From Panax quinquefolius (taxonomy: Eukaryota > Streptophyta > Magnoliopsida > Apiales > Araliaceae): 64,000 nt of DNA. Both the position numbers and the translations under genes were made by a program. The stretch spans positions 1 to 64,000 of the forward strand of contig JAINUW010000164.1 of assembly GCA_020205615.1 (NCBI GenBank). Reading direction: 5' to 3'. A model generated the notes under the pieces. It did not search any database and had not been told where the DNA came from. It worked only from the letters and a program-made list of their open reading frames with translations. Shown here one piece after another: positions 11,352 through 23,879 of the stretch. The first letter of the stretch is position 1; each line of letters opens with the position of its first letter.

Positions 11352-14195
11352 TGTAAGACCTCAAATTTTTAAATAAAAAGGAATTTCCTTTATTTATTAT
11401 TTTGAAATAAGTAAGGGTTGATTTGATTAATGTGGATAGTTAAGGGTTAAATATGCAAATATTTCAAATTAAGCAAAGTGGTTATAAAATATTCATTATC
11501 GCTTGGGAATATTCGTTTGGTCGTGGAATATTCAGATCGCTTCAGAATATTCGACGATTTACATGCAAATGCCCATGTGTGGGCCCCATAACGGAAAGTG
11601 ATTGGATGAAGAAAACGATAAATATAAGTTGTTTTTAAATAACCACAGAAGTTGTTACCAAGTATCACCGTTTGAATACCCCGTGGTTAAAACACACTAA
11701 TACGCCATTGTTGAACAAGAAGATACTTTCAGATTGCACCAATTATTGATTCTTACGAAGAAGGCACTACTCAATAATGGTTAAGAATTATCGCTCAAAG
11801 ATTTTATCGAGTTAATAATTGTTGCGTTGATATTTTATATCATTGTTGTTTCAATAATCACATTACACAAGATCTTTCATTATCGGCAATAATTCATATT
11901 ATCCTAATAATATTATTAGATAACATTATTGGCAATGTCTAGAAAGTTCTCGTCTAAGGAGAGGTTTGGTCACCTAATCGCGCCAAGAAGAAGAAATTTT
12001 ATCGAAAGCCCCCTCTTCCTGAACCGCCTCGTCACAATATTGTGATTCTCGTAATATTATTTGTGAATAATTAATTATTGATTTATATGATGAGGAAAAT
12101 ATTGATTTTATGTGGATATAGATGGAGAAAATTTTAAATGACAATTGTTGAAAATAATATTTTATCTTTTTCTCGATAAAATAATTCATTTAAATATATT
12201 ATTTTAATAATATATTAACTAGTGATATTTTTTACAACGAATGTGGGATATATGAGTATACGAGGAGGAAGAGTATTTTTGTTGCAATAAATGTTTAAAA
12301 CATGTTAAACATGTTGGTGGACCCCATTTATCGATCAAATTTGATTATAACTTTGTAAAATCGTCTGCTTATGGATTTTGGTCAATTTCTATTTGGAATT
12401 TGGAAAGACTTTCTTCTGCAAAGTTGTAGAGAATTGAATTTCCTATAAAAACTCGCGAGATTTGAATTTTCTGATGAAAGGGCTATTTATTATGAATTAT
12501 TGAAGTTTCAAGTTCAAATAATTAATTTTGGAAGTTTAAAATATTTAAAATAGGAAAAACGTTTTTGGAATGTTTAGGTGGCCTCATTTAACATGTGTAG
12601 GAGCTGAATTCAGTTGGCAAGTAGTGTGCGATGAGGTTTTGGAAAATAAATATTAATATTATATTAAATTTTCGCTTTTGTGTTCTAAGCATTTTCCTAT
12701 AAATAGGTGCTTAGGTTAGAATTGAAAATCACACCGTAAATCAAGTTTTCTCTCTATATTATCGAGTTTATTCTTGTGAGTATTTTGAGTATACTTTGAG
12801 TATTGCTATACGTGCAAGTCCAAGTCATAGCTTTATATCCTGTGTTTCACCTGTAAGATTAATCTTTCGAGGTAAGTGGATATTATTTTTTTCAGAATGA
12901 TATTATTTCTTCAATATCATTATGTCGAAATGTTGATCCAAGTTTTTATCAAATTTGAAACTTTTTCATGTCGGGGTTACTTATTCATGGGTTATGAGTT
13001 ATTCATGAGTTACTATTCACGAAGTTACTATTCACTTAGTTACTATTCACGAAGTTACTATTCATTTAGTACTATTCACGAAGCATGAAGATGTTTTTGT
13101 GGAATTTCTATCTTTTTGTGCTCTGAGTTACTATTCACGATATCTCAAGACTATTCACGATGATAAAGACTATTCACGATATACTGCATACTATTCAATC
13201 GAAAAATAAAATTTCTTCTTTTCGTCTAAAACATCTATTCGGATACTAACTCGATCAGATCCATGTTTTGATCATTCTTGAATTTTACACCACTATGATT
13301 ATTTTTGAGGTATTTTTGGCATGGATAAAACCAAGTACTTAATCCTTAATCCTTAATCCTTGTCATTTTGTTTCACCGGATTCGCTTTTTTAAAAATATT
13401 TTTCATCATCCTCGCCTTAAATGATGATATTATTGAATATCTTCGGCCCGTAAGTGCAAAAAGATGAATGATTTTCAAGAATATCTTTGGCTCAGAAAGT
13501 GCAAAGATGAAATGTGTTGAGATGAATACGACCGATTGATTAATATCTTTGGCCTCGTAGTGCAAAAAAGATGAACAGTGTTTAAATGAATATGACTAAT
13601 CGATGAATATCTTCGCCAGTAGTGCAAAGATGAATATTTGATTCCGTATGTATATTGATTGATGTTACAGGATAAAATATTGATGATGGACCGTTAAATT
13701 CATAGATTATAGTAGATTTCATTCTCACGTAACTCTTCTATGAATTATTATTTCACCATGTAATATTGATCTCAAACTTGTTGTCTATCAGATTCTATCG
13801 ATTTTTCCTCGTCAAGACTAACGATAATTTGTCAGATATTATCTTAGTCATAATATTCTTTATCGGGCTAGTTGAGCTCACCCTTTTCCTTGTTGTTCCA
13901 TTTTTCTTCTCAGAGGCTAGAATGTAGCGAGTACTAGCCTCGGGGTATGGAATGAAGGTTCTAGAGAGAGTTGTTTAGTAGTCCTCACCATTTTTGTAAA
14001 ATAATGAATCAATAATTATGATGGGGATTTATTTGCATGTGGATATTGTCTAGAAGACAATATTATATTTAAACTCACAAGATATATATCGTCGATTTCA
14101 CACCACATTTGTATTATGGAAGTTGTAGTTTCGCTTTGTATCATGTATTTGGCACTCGTGAACGGGTGTTGTGTATACCTATTTTGGGGGCGCCA
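11352..14195 (+). repeat. Ty3/gypsy LTR, copy C
   Basis: Full-length LTR (about 2.84 kb) of the same family as 489-3221 and 5020-7279. It forms the 3' LTR of the element with internal region 7280-11351. It carries the TATA box (12696-12707), the TTACTATTCATGA repeats (12975-13085), ACTATTCACGAT copies (13125-13200), and GGCC(C)GTAGTGCAAA sub-repeats (13435-13635). At 14195 it breaks inside the terminal GGCGCCACA and continues into a second copy of its own last 550 bases. Confidence 0.85.
12696..12707 (+). promoter_or_regulatory. LTR C TATA box
   Basis: CCTATAAATAGG in the same context as in copies A and B, followed by the conserved TC-rich probable start region. Confidence 0.6.
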
Positions 14196-14745
14196 TGTAA
14201 TATTTGATTCCGTATGTATATCGATTGATGTTACAGGATAAAAGATAGACGATGAACTTTTAAATTCATACATAGAAGATAGTAGTTTGCATTCTCTACT
14301 TAACTCTTCTAATGAATTATTATTTCATGTAATATTGATTTAAAATTTGTTGTCTATCAGTATTCTATTAGATTTTTCCCCATTGAAGACTAACGATAAT
14401 TTGTCAGATATTATCTTAGTCATAATATTCTTTATCGGGCTAGTTGAGCTCACCCTTTTCCTTTTTGTTCCATTTTTCTTCTCGTGAGGCTAGAATATAG
14501 CAGTACCAGTCTGGGGGTATGGAATGAAGGTTTTAGAAAGAATTGTTTAGTAGTCCTCACCATTTTTGTAAAATAATGTATCAATAAATGTGATGAGGAT
14601 TTATTTGAGTATAGATATTGTCTTAAGATAATATTTTTATTCAAACTCACAGCTTTTATGTTGTAATAATAAAGTTGTAGTTGTTTCGCATTCATGTATT
14701 GACAACTCGTAATAAGTGATGTATACCTATTTTGAGGGCATCACA
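14196..14745 (+). repeat. Extra 3' fragment of the gypsy LTR
   Basis: Repeats the last 550 bases of LTR copies A and C (from AATATTTGATTCCG through the GAGCTCACCC block to the GGGCATCACA end). Its details are closer to copy A (for example TTTTATGTTGTAATAATAAAGTTGTAG) than to the adjacent copy C. It is therefore a separate LTR fragment joined to copy C, not a local slippage product. Confidence 0.7.
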
Positions 14746-15542
14746 ACGCGACCCACAAATTATCCACGCACTACTACCAAAGATAATCGTAGTATTCATT
14801 AAGATCACGCACCACAAATTATCCATGCACTATGTACCCAAAGATAATCGTGTTTTCAATTACTGTTATGATTATACCGAACAATCCCTCGGTCATAATC
14901 ATACCAAGTCCATCTATGCACTATAGGCCATGTATTTGACTTTCAACAATATATAAACATGAGGATAATGATATAAAGAATCAATCAAATGAGATAAAGG
15001 ATAAATATTAAACATTTATAATATAATTTATCCAGATTCAAGAATATCCCCATGTTATCAATCACTTAATAATCTCATAATCTAATATCATTAATATTAT
15101 AACAATATTTTAATCACTTCTTAAATTTATAAACAATTTATTTCAATTGTTTACGCTTACCATATAATGCATTTAATCATTCAAAATGCCATACTCATAA
15201 GATATCATCACCAATTATCAAATCCTCGTCAAAAAATATGCATATACTCTATATAGGATTCTCTAGCCATAAAATCCTATTTTCAACTTTGTTACTTCAC
15301 ATAACATATTTAACTCATATGTTCAGAATTAAACTATTTTCATGAAAAATACCAAATTAGTCCCAAAAATATTTCTTTTCTGGGATTTAGCATAATATAG
15401 TCCCATAATGAAAATATATTTTTCTCGGAATTTTTAAAATTCATTTACTATTTTTCAAAATCAATTTCTAATTAATTCCTTAAGAAATTAGCTACCTCAA
15501 GTTTAACTCCAAAATTCCCAAATCTTGGCAGGACCTTACACA
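14746..15542 (-). repeat. Antisense gypsy LTR fragment
   Basis: Head-to-head with the + strand LTR at 14745. Its first 300 bases match the antisense LTR at 18000-18260 (GATTATACCGAA, CGGTCATAATCATACCAA, and CTATGCAC followed by the CAAAGATAA block). It ends at CAGGACCTTACA, the reverse complement of a TGTAAGGTCC LTR start. It is probably the 3' LTR of the minus-strand gypsy remnant to its right. Confidence 0.55.
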
Positions 15543-16440
15543 TGTTAACGTGAGCTTCTAGTTTAAATTTCATGGTCATCTGAGTTATAGAACTCCTAAG
15601 TTATAGCGTTTTTCATTTGAAAAACCTAAATATTGAAATAGTCATAACTTGCTCATTTTAAGTCGAATGAGCTCATTTTTGGACAGGAGTACTTTTTATA
15701 CCATATACCTTCATGTCCCAAAAGGCCAGAATTTTTCTCATAATTTAAGTGGCTGAAACAGCCCCTCTAAAATCATGGCAAGCAGCCTTTTTTTGCTTTT
15801 TTGCAGCTTTGCACTCCTTTGCTAAAAATCAGTCCACACAAAATCTACAACACCTTTTCCAGTAATTCCACTTGGATTAGTTAGGTAACTCATAGATCTA
15901 ACTCTAGGACTTGACCACACTCAAAAATTCAAAATATAATAAGAGATTTGGTCAATTGAATTTCATGTTACGCTTTTCACCAAAATCTGATTTTCAACTC
16001 TTTGTGATTTCTAAGAAACTTTCATGTTTTCACATACTAACCAACATAACTCATCATAACACTTACTAATACCACGTAATACCCATGATTTTCATTAGTC
16101 CAATGCTTTTATTATGACTTTCATCATAAACCACGTAAACTGCTCATTTTAGTCAAGAAATATTCGAGGGTTTAAGAAATGGGTTTTGATCTTTGGGTCA
16201 ATACTAAATTCGATTTCACGCTCTAAGTAGGCTAAGAAGTCTTCAAGAATACGCCAAGAAATTTATTAATGATAGAAATATCATTCAAAAATGTTATTTC
16301 TCGTCCAAGACTTGGATAAGACGTCACATTAATACCAATCTGTGACTTCTATCCCTTAACCTGGATAAGACCTCACAATGATACCTATCAACTTGCCATC
16401 TTCTTCATTCACACGACGCCGCCTACGTAAAGTCGGCTTC
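15543..16440 (-). other. Untranslated part of minus-strand gypsy remnant
   Basis: No open frame and no recognisable pol domain. It holds long A/T stretches and gypsy-LTR-like wording around 15640-15780 (CATAACTTGCTCATTTTAAG). Given protease/gag on its right and an LTR fragment on its left, this is most likely the scar of a deleted pol region or a second LTR piece. Confidence 0.35.
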
Positions 16441-16559
16441 GTGCATTCCACACAAGGAAGTCAACAACGAAAGGATCGGGGCACTTTTACTTATGGCTTT
16501 TAGTGGTTTCGTTACTTTGAATTCAGATAACAGTCAAGTTAAGAGTATAAAAGCTAACA

Positions 16560-17405
16560 ACCTTACAAAAATCATGATGAGTATTTAACCAATCGATTTC
16601 TAAAAGTCACATCAAAGACAAATATTTTCAAAAAGATAAGATCGACAGTAACGTGAAAGTGTTTATTTGAATCAAACAAGATTTAAAAATAAGAATTCAG
16701 AACGTAAGGCTCCTACTAACGAAGTTTCAACCAATAAGTCAAAGTCTAACTTCTCCTGAGTCAAATTTAAACGCTGAACGCAAAGCAAGCAGAGATAAAA
16801 TAATGGGTAGAACCCAGATCTTATAAGGTATAGACTTCGCAATTTATAATTAACTAACCCGTGTTAACTTCGTTCGGTTTACTCGCTTTTTGAGAAGTCA
16901 TAAAAATGCACTTCCTAAAACCAACGACTTTGTTTTGTCCATATCCACCTTTGGTGCCACCGCCCCGCCTAGACTTCGACTTTGGTACACAACAAAATTG
17001 AGCTAAATGACCTTCTCTTCTTGCAATTTCCACTTCTATTATCTTTGCCATGATTACCAATCAAGTGGTTACCATTCTTAGCATGATAATTTCCCCACGA
17101 TGGTTATCATTGTTTTCGATAATCGTTGCCACCAAAGATGATTATTATCGTATTGTTGGTCGTTACCTTTTATTCGAAAGTCAATCAACACTCTCATGTG
17201 CTTCATTGCTTATCTCAAAGATTTTCGGATGTCATTCTCAAACACCGCCACAAAACAAGGGTTAATTAACATATCACATATTATCCCTATACTCGACCGA
17301 CCAATTAAATACCAAATAAATTTAGGTAGGTCATACTAAATAAGGAATTCCCCGCTCTCCCTCCTAGTTCTTATCTCACATCTCACCAGTGGATCATATC
17401 CCTAA
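16560..17405 (-). pseudogene. Minus-strand gypsy gag-protease remnant
   Basis: Read on the minus strand, 17060-16854 gives GHLAQFC (a zinc knuckle tail) followed by PKSKSRRGGG and GGYGQNK. The knuckle's first two Cys fall in another frame. Further 3' at about 16835-16790 comes a GSTHYF protease active-site relic, and at about 16640-16590 a degenerate form of the FDVIL linker. Order and spacing match gag then protease in the + strand element at 7640-9065. RT, RNase H and integrase are absent. It lies just downstream of a matching 5' LTR and primer site (17406-17421), so this is an internally deleted element in opposite orientation. Confidence 0.7.
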
Positions 17406-17417
17406 GCTCGATACCAA
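17406..17417 (-). other. Primer binding site (initiator tRNA-Met), minus strand
   Basis: The minus strand reads TTGGTATCGAGC, one base short of the canonical TGGTATCAGAGC (CAG reads CG). It lies three bases inside the LTR end at 17421. Confidence 0.65.
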
Positions 17418-17420
17418 CCG

Positions 17421-19770
17421 TGACGCCCCTAAAATTAGGTATACGCCACCCATCTTGGGTCGCCACTTACATGGTACATAAATTCAAATACAAACTTAAT
17501 TATACATCCGTCGTAACATATACAATATATAAACCGAGAGTTCTAATAGGAATATTGTCATTTAGACAATATCCATACTCAAGGAGTCCTCATTACATTT
17601 ATTGTCACACTATTTAATGTAATAGTGAGGACTACTAATGTTATCTTGGGACCATCACTCTTTTCTCCGACTCGTCCCAAATTATATTCTCATTTCTCAA
17701 GAGAATAAAGTGAAAGAAAGGGTGAGCTCAACTAGCCCAAAGAAGAAATATTATAACTAAGATAATGCGTAATAAATTATCATTAGCCTTTTAACAATGT
17801 TAAACCGATAAAATACAATAGATAAACCAGGTTTAATCAGCAATGAATGTGCAATCCATTAAAAGAGTCAAGTAGAAAATAAAGTCTACTATCTTTTAGG
17901 TTTTTAAAGGTTTTCATCAATTATTATCACTAAGACTCAGCTTTAATGAATAAACCACAATATCTAATCATCCTCGTATTCACGGCCAAGGATTTTCATC
18001 AAATTATCAATGGTCACGACTATACCGAATCACCCCGGTCATAATCATACCAAAAACTATCCATCATCAGACATGTGCCACCGAGGACTTTTTTGTCACA
18101 TCATTTATATCAAGCCATGATTATACCGAATGAACCCTCGGTCATAATCATACTAAGTTCATCTATGCACGTAAGCCAAAGATAACTTTCAACATAATAA
18201 TATAAACATGAGGATGATGACAATGATATAAGAATTTAATAAAACAAGTTCAAGAATTAATTTTTCTAGGATTTATTAACGCCCAAATTGTCAACAAGAT
18301 ATCGCTTTTGTAGAGTAAAATTCAAGAATGATCGTAAGAATATTTCCATGAAAAGATATCGATGAAACGCAAATATCAAGGATATTCTACTAATTTCATG
18401 GAGTATAGAAGTCAAAGTTTTAACCAACTGGGTATAAGAAAGAATTGAATAACAAAAGAAATCACCACGCATGCGCAGATTGTGATGTATTAAAAGTTAT
18501 TCCAACAATAATAATAATCGGAACCAAAGTCGTGAAATTCAATAATCGGCTGTGATGATCCAATGTAATAATAAATGTTGAATAATAAACAATGGAACTG
18601 TGGTGTAAAACACACGCATGTGATATTCCAAATGTAATAATAAATGCGAATAATAAACAATGGAACTGTGTCCGGTGTAAAACACACGCATGTGATATTC
18701 CAATGTAATAATAATAAAGAATGGAATAACAATAGAAGATCACCAAGTATAGGGGATTCACAGATACAAAAGTTATTCCAATGTAATAAATAAGAATGGA
18801 ATAATATAAGGATTTCACCAAGTATAGGTACATACAGATATACAAAGTTATGTATAGGGTATGCCACTTTTACAAAGTTATTCCAATGTAATAATAATGA
18901 ATGGAATAATGTAAGTTCTCTTCATGAATAAGAAAGAATAACACCCTTACTGTACAAACAAAATAATACCCCTTATCGTAAAAGACACCGGATATCAAAG
19001 TAAAAGTGAAGTACCGTAATACTCTTCTTCTTTTCTCTATAGATTTTCTCTCTATACTTCTCTCTATAATTTCTCTCTGTAGTTTCAAAGTGAATTCGTA
19101 AGAAAATAATGAAGGAATGAGCTTCTATTTATAGGAAAATAGAACGCATAGTAATTAATCCATGAACATCCAGATTGATTTACTTTAATCTGACTATCCA
19201 TATTTAAAGCAAAATCTTTTAAATAAAATATCATATATTCTATTTATATAAAAATATTTTACTATGCAAATACTATGCAACACTACGCAAAAACACTATG
19301 CATAATAAAATATAATATATTCTATTTATGTAATAACTTTAATAAAGTATTCTCATTTTTATATAAAAGATGTTTCGCTTTTTTATTACGTTAATAATAC
19401 TTAATAAAACAAAACGCGTCATTATCGCTATAATAATTCATATTATTAATCGATAATAATGGAATCAAACCGAGTGACTTCTCACATAAGATCAATAATC
19501 AATACCGGCTACTACGCAACCACACGACATTTTACTTTACTTTTTACTAAAGAGTAGTTCAACAAGATCAACCAGAAAACTTCCGCCGTTATTTCAATAA
19601 AATATTTTTGTCGCTTTTTTCAATCCGATAATAATAATTCTGCTAGTATAGGTCCACCAATGATTGAGTCATTGCATTTAATATTTCCTCGCTAAACCTA
19701 ATATTCCTATATCATCCAACCATAAATCAAATATGCAGAAAAATTCTTTATTCATAAAAGTTCAGTCTTA
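17421..19770 (-). repeat. Antisense gypsy LTR, near complete
   Basis: Reverse complement of a relative of the LTR family at 489-3221. It starts with the LTR 3' end (TGACGCCCC then AATTAGGTATAC), then the reverse of the TAGTCCTCAC block (17625-17640) and the GAGCTCAACTAGCCC block (17725-17745), then the reverse TATA box (19125-19139, reading TTTTCCTATAAATAG). The middle differs from the + strand LTRs: at 18530-18920 it has a local array of AATAATAA...GGAATA repeats (TATTCCAATGTAATAATAA). It forms the 5' LTR of the minus-strand remnant and is interrupted on the right by a copia element. Confidence 0.7.
18530..18920. repeat. Minisatellite inside antisense LTR
   Basis: About six diverged units of 60-100 bases sharing TTATTCCAATGTAATAATAA and GAATGGAATAA. 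Two units carry an almost identical AAAACACACGCATGTGATATTCCA stretch (18606 and 18678). The frames it opens are low-complexity and not genes. Confidence 0.6.
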
Positions 19771-21565
19771 AAATCGTTAGTTTAAAAAATTTACAAACCA
19801 TATAGCGTGTAAAATCGTAGATCATTGATCCTTTATGCATAATTATTAATTAAACGAAAAGATAAAGAATAAATCATACCTTGAAGATCGAGCTTCCTCG
19901 TGTACAAGTTCACCTCCAAATCCTTTCGCTCGCTCATCTTGAATCCACCGGTTTGGTTCCTTCCTTCGATCAACGTTAGCCACCCAAATGTTTGGCCTCT
20001 CAGAGGTGATCCACCAAGGAAGAATAAAATTCAAGAAGATGGGTGTTATGGCTAACCCTAGTTTTCTATCTCTATAAAAAGGCATACCCCAACAACTTGA
20101 ATTATTACGATGTTGAAAAATCAACAACCCATCCCACCCATAATAAGACTCCTCTTATTTATAGATGTGGGCAACCCACCTTAACAATTAAGGAATTGGT
20201 TTTTTTAATTAATTAATTTTTAATTAATTAAGCTCCCTAATCTTATTAGGATAATTAATTAAACTCCTTTAACTAATTTTTCTTCCTAATCCAATTAGAA
20301 TAAATGAGAGTACTTATATTAAATTAATTCCTAAACTCTTTTAGAAATTAAAATAATAATAATTGTAATAATATTAATAAGACTCTCTTATTAATTTATA
20401 TTTAATATTTCTAAAATATTAAATAATAATATTAAGCTATTTAATTTATTCTATCACCATAGATTAAATTAAATATACTTAACATATTATTACGATTATG
20501 CCATTAACTTCTTAAATAATTATTCTTCCTTTTATGGTGTGACCCTTTAGGTTCTCCATATTAAACCTATTGTGAATAAATCAATTAGAATAATTCTAAT
20601 CTTATTTAAATAAATAAATTAAACAATTAATTTATTTAAATAAATAATATTTATTCTACAATAGGATAAGCCTCTCCTAATGATCAACCACTTTCCAGAT
20701 AATATAGATTTCAAACATTAATCATTAAAGAACCTTTGAGTAAATAGTTACCAGATAATTCAATCCTTCCACCATACAATGTCCCAATTAAATATAAGAC
20801 ATGGAATTATCACAAGTCTTATTTTATTTAATTATATGTATTTCGATCCTTAAATGCATTAACTCAAATAATGCAAATTAGAAACTCCTTTCTAATTTCA
20901 TTTCGCTTCGCCAAGGACTACCGGGTTGTCATTTATCTAATCACATAGACATTTCTCTCTTTTATTAGAAGTGGTAGATTCTTTATCGATCATACATTAT
21001 CTCCATGCACAACTTATTATACCCAAGCATACCCTTTGATATACCCTAAGGGTCTTAAGGAATAAGTCAAAGTATAACTCATCATACACAAGATACTATG
21101 ATGATCTCAAGTCCAAGGATCACTCAGACTACTATCACTACAGAATTCCTATCGACAGCAAATAAAACTCCATTAGGTATTCCTTAGCGAGCCAATGCTC
21201 AAATGAACTTATTCTCTAATAAGCACCTACATACTTGCTTTAGTGTTCCACACAAATGATCATGAGATCAATCATCCTCATCCAATGAGCAAGTTAACGA
21301 TGTACCAATCTATCCGGATTCACTAATCCCCAATTTAGTAATCCAATGATTGGGAACTATTTTAGTTTTAAGCTTTCTAAGAATTTAGATCTCATTAGAA
21401 TGATCATCATCATTATTCTAAAAGCATCGCTTAAAACTATGGGTTTATCACATATTATAAAACAAAGATCATGTAGATAATTAAAAGCCTTTAATAAATT
21501 AATACTTTTTATTAATAAATGAATAAGATTGTTACAAAGTATATGCTTTATCATCAAACATGATG
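19770..21565 (-). repeat. Ty1/copia LTR, left copy (3' LTR)
   Basis: Direct repeat of 27201-29037 at high similarity over about 1.75 kb, including identical stretches such as GATTGGGAACTATTTTAG and the region around 21357-21557. On the minus strand it follows the RNase H stop codon and a polypurine tract, so it is the 3' LTR. Differences from the right copy are mainly 1-4 base gains or losses (for example CTTGAAG against CTCAAG). The lower boundary is approximate, because the outermost bases diverge. Confidence 0.85.
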
Positions 21566-21571
21566 GCTTGT

Positions 21572-21605
21572 GTGCATACTACTTTCAATCTCCCACTTGC
21601 ACTAA
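21572..21605 (-). other. Copia polypurine tract
   Basis: The minus strand reads GTGCAAGTGGGAGATTG just after the RNase H stop and about 30 bases before the LTR. This arrangement is common in plant copia elements. Confidence 0.6.
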
Positions 21606-22910
21606 AGCCAATCGTCATGGTATCTTATACTCTTCTTCTCTAAGTGACGATTATCCCGCCGTTGGATAAGCTTTTAGTTAATGGATATGTAATGTTGTTC
21701 ATGAGAGTCCACTATCTCTATAGTGATTTCCCATCTTTCAATGATTCTAATAATCAAATGAAAGTGCCACAACACATGTTTAGATCCAAGATGAGACTTG
21801 GGAACTATTCCTAGTTCTCAGAATGAACTTTTAATCCAAACAATCAACTTGCAGCCTTCATTTATAGCTATATACTTTGTCTTTATCACTAAACCAAAGA
21901 ACTCTTTTGTTGCTTGGAACCTTTCCAATTCATCGCACCACCGCTCAAGGTAATTTTTTACCTTAAAGTGGATTTTTTCATCATCTTGGTCTCGTCTCGA
22001 AAAACTTGAGTCTCGTTAAGCCTCTAGTTTTAATTTTAGACCATCATGAATATGATCACATCCTTAGTGCTTAAGTTAAGCACTTTAAGATGTTTTTCAC
22101 CGCCTTACAGTGATCTTCTCCGTAATACGACCGATCAACATCGTGTCTCGTGATATATTTCATTGCATACATGATTGTCACTCATGCGATCTCTCTTCTT
22201 TTGAGTCTATGGGGACTATTAAAGAGATACACTCCATGGCTCATCAACATGAGACATCTCTTGAGTTTGCCATGCTAAACGACTTTAGCATCAAATGAAT
22301 ATACGCTCCTCGGGTTAAGTCGAAAGCATCCTCTTAAATCTATTTATATAGATTTATATCCCCAATTAAGATACTCTTCCAAATCATTCATGGAGGAATG
22401 TTTAGACAACTTTATCTTTATCGATCAGTAGCATTAGTATGTCATTCCTTATCCGTAGTATATCAACATATAATATTAGGAATGTCACGACGCTCCCAAT
22501 CGACCCTTTTGTACACACTAGGTTCATTCTTATTTTGATAAAATCAAACTCTTTTGATTGTTTCATCAAAACGAATGTTTCATATTTGAGAAACTTGCTT
22601 CAATCCATTTCTCCGAGTGTCTACAACACTTACCTCATCGATGTAATCGGATCATCATCTTCTATGATGTGTACCTCATCATCATCATCCATGATGAATC
22701 CATACCTCCTAGGTATCTTTGGTACTATTCCGCATTTACAATTCTGGTTTGTGGTACAATAGGTCTATCTCTGTGTTCCTCTTATTCGACTTATAGTGTT
22801 TTGTGGTTCTTGAACTTTTCAAGATCTATTATTCTCCCACTAGCCCCTTTTAATGATAAACACCTTTATCTTGTAAGGAAGCGTGTTTCGTAATAAACAC
22901 CTTTTGCTAA
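21600..22910 (-). pseudogene. Ty1/copia reverse transcriptase and RNase H remnant
   Basis: Minus-strand reading, 5' to 3'. Near 22715-22650 PRRYGFIMDDDDEVHIIEDD matches the linker leading into copia RT. Near 22300-22230 are a YIHLMLKSFSM-type block (LGLSQ.YI..VLKRF.M in relatives) and then AMECISL. Near 21940-21840 comes TKYIAINEGCKLIVWI, the RNase H TEAEYIA block, and about 21790-21730 reads SKHVLWHFHLIIRIIERW, the final RNase H helix. It ends IRYHDDWL-stop at about 21606. Blocks lie in different frames with internal stops. RT copies element RNA to DNA and RNase H removes the RNA. Broken as sequenced. Confidence 0.82.
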
Positions 22911-23300
22911 GTTGGATTATAGAACATATACCCTAAACTTACTTTAGGATGTCCCACAAATCGACACTTGTCAAATCTTGTCCCAAGCTTATCCTTTGAA
23001 ACCTTTTCACATAAGTTGGAACCCCTTATCTTAACATACTTAAGATTAGGAATCCTCCCCGTCCATAACTTTTATGGAGTCTTCAAATGGATTTTGAGGT
23101 TACCATTTTCAGAGATATGCGTACCATTTCTAGGACATTATCCTGGAAGGATATCGAATGTCAGAAAGAAAATCATTATGGACCGCACTACGTCCAACAA
23201 GGTATGATTTTTCATTCAGATACATCAATCAATTATTACGTATCGATTTGTCCATTATGAGAAAACCATTTGAGATGATCTAGAAACTTATTGCAGACAA
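22910..23300 (-). pseudogene. Ty1/copia integrase C-terminal remnant
   Basis: The minus strand reads KLWTGRIPNLKYVKIRG then KDKLGTRFDKCRFVGHP and SLGYMF. This is the copia integrase stretch 'YELWTGRKPSL..L..WGC' through 'GYFIGYP'. The catalytic DDE core upstream (higher coordinates, about 23300-23880) is not recognisable in a clean frame. Position between gag and RT follows the copia order gag-PR-IN-RT-RH. Confidence 0.75.
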
Positions 23301-23879
23301 GTATTTATTCCTCGATCTAATCAAAGAATCTTAATACATTGCCAATTTGTTTCACTTCAATTCTTTGAACCTTTCAAATAATTCACACTTGTATTTCTTC
23401 AAATACATACATTCAACTCTTTGAATGATCATCTCCTTTTCTTATACTAATTTGTTCAATATGCAAAATTATTTTCATGTAAGTCAAGTATACAAAATTT
23501 ATTAGTAATATTCCATTTATACAAAACATTATTATTATAAATGTAAACAACAATTGTTCTTAATTATAATACCAAATTTTTCATTGTCCAACAATAAAAT
23601 GGAAATAATATTTTTAACAAGAATCGGAATACAATAACAACTTATCGACTTAATAGATTTGTTTCGTAGGCATTGCTAAACTATAAGTTTCTATGGCTAA
23701 TGTAGCAACTTTGTTACATTTCACACATAGGATTACTTATACTTGTTTAGCTTTTACTACTGCTTGGTCCCTTCATAAATCTATATTTATGATAACCAAA
23801 GCTCAGATCCAATACCCAAGTAGAACCTCGACTTAAAGAAAATTTTATTTTAAATCATGAACAAATTTGTATTTATAAC

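Noticed and set aside
18462..18867. Two overlapping hydrophobic 125-127-residue minus ORFs
   Set aside because: They are translations of the AATAATAA...GGAATA minisatellite inside an antisense LTR.
21357..21557. 66-residue ORF identical to one at 28829-29029
   Set aside because: Identity arises because both lie in the two LTRs of the copia element; no protein evidence.
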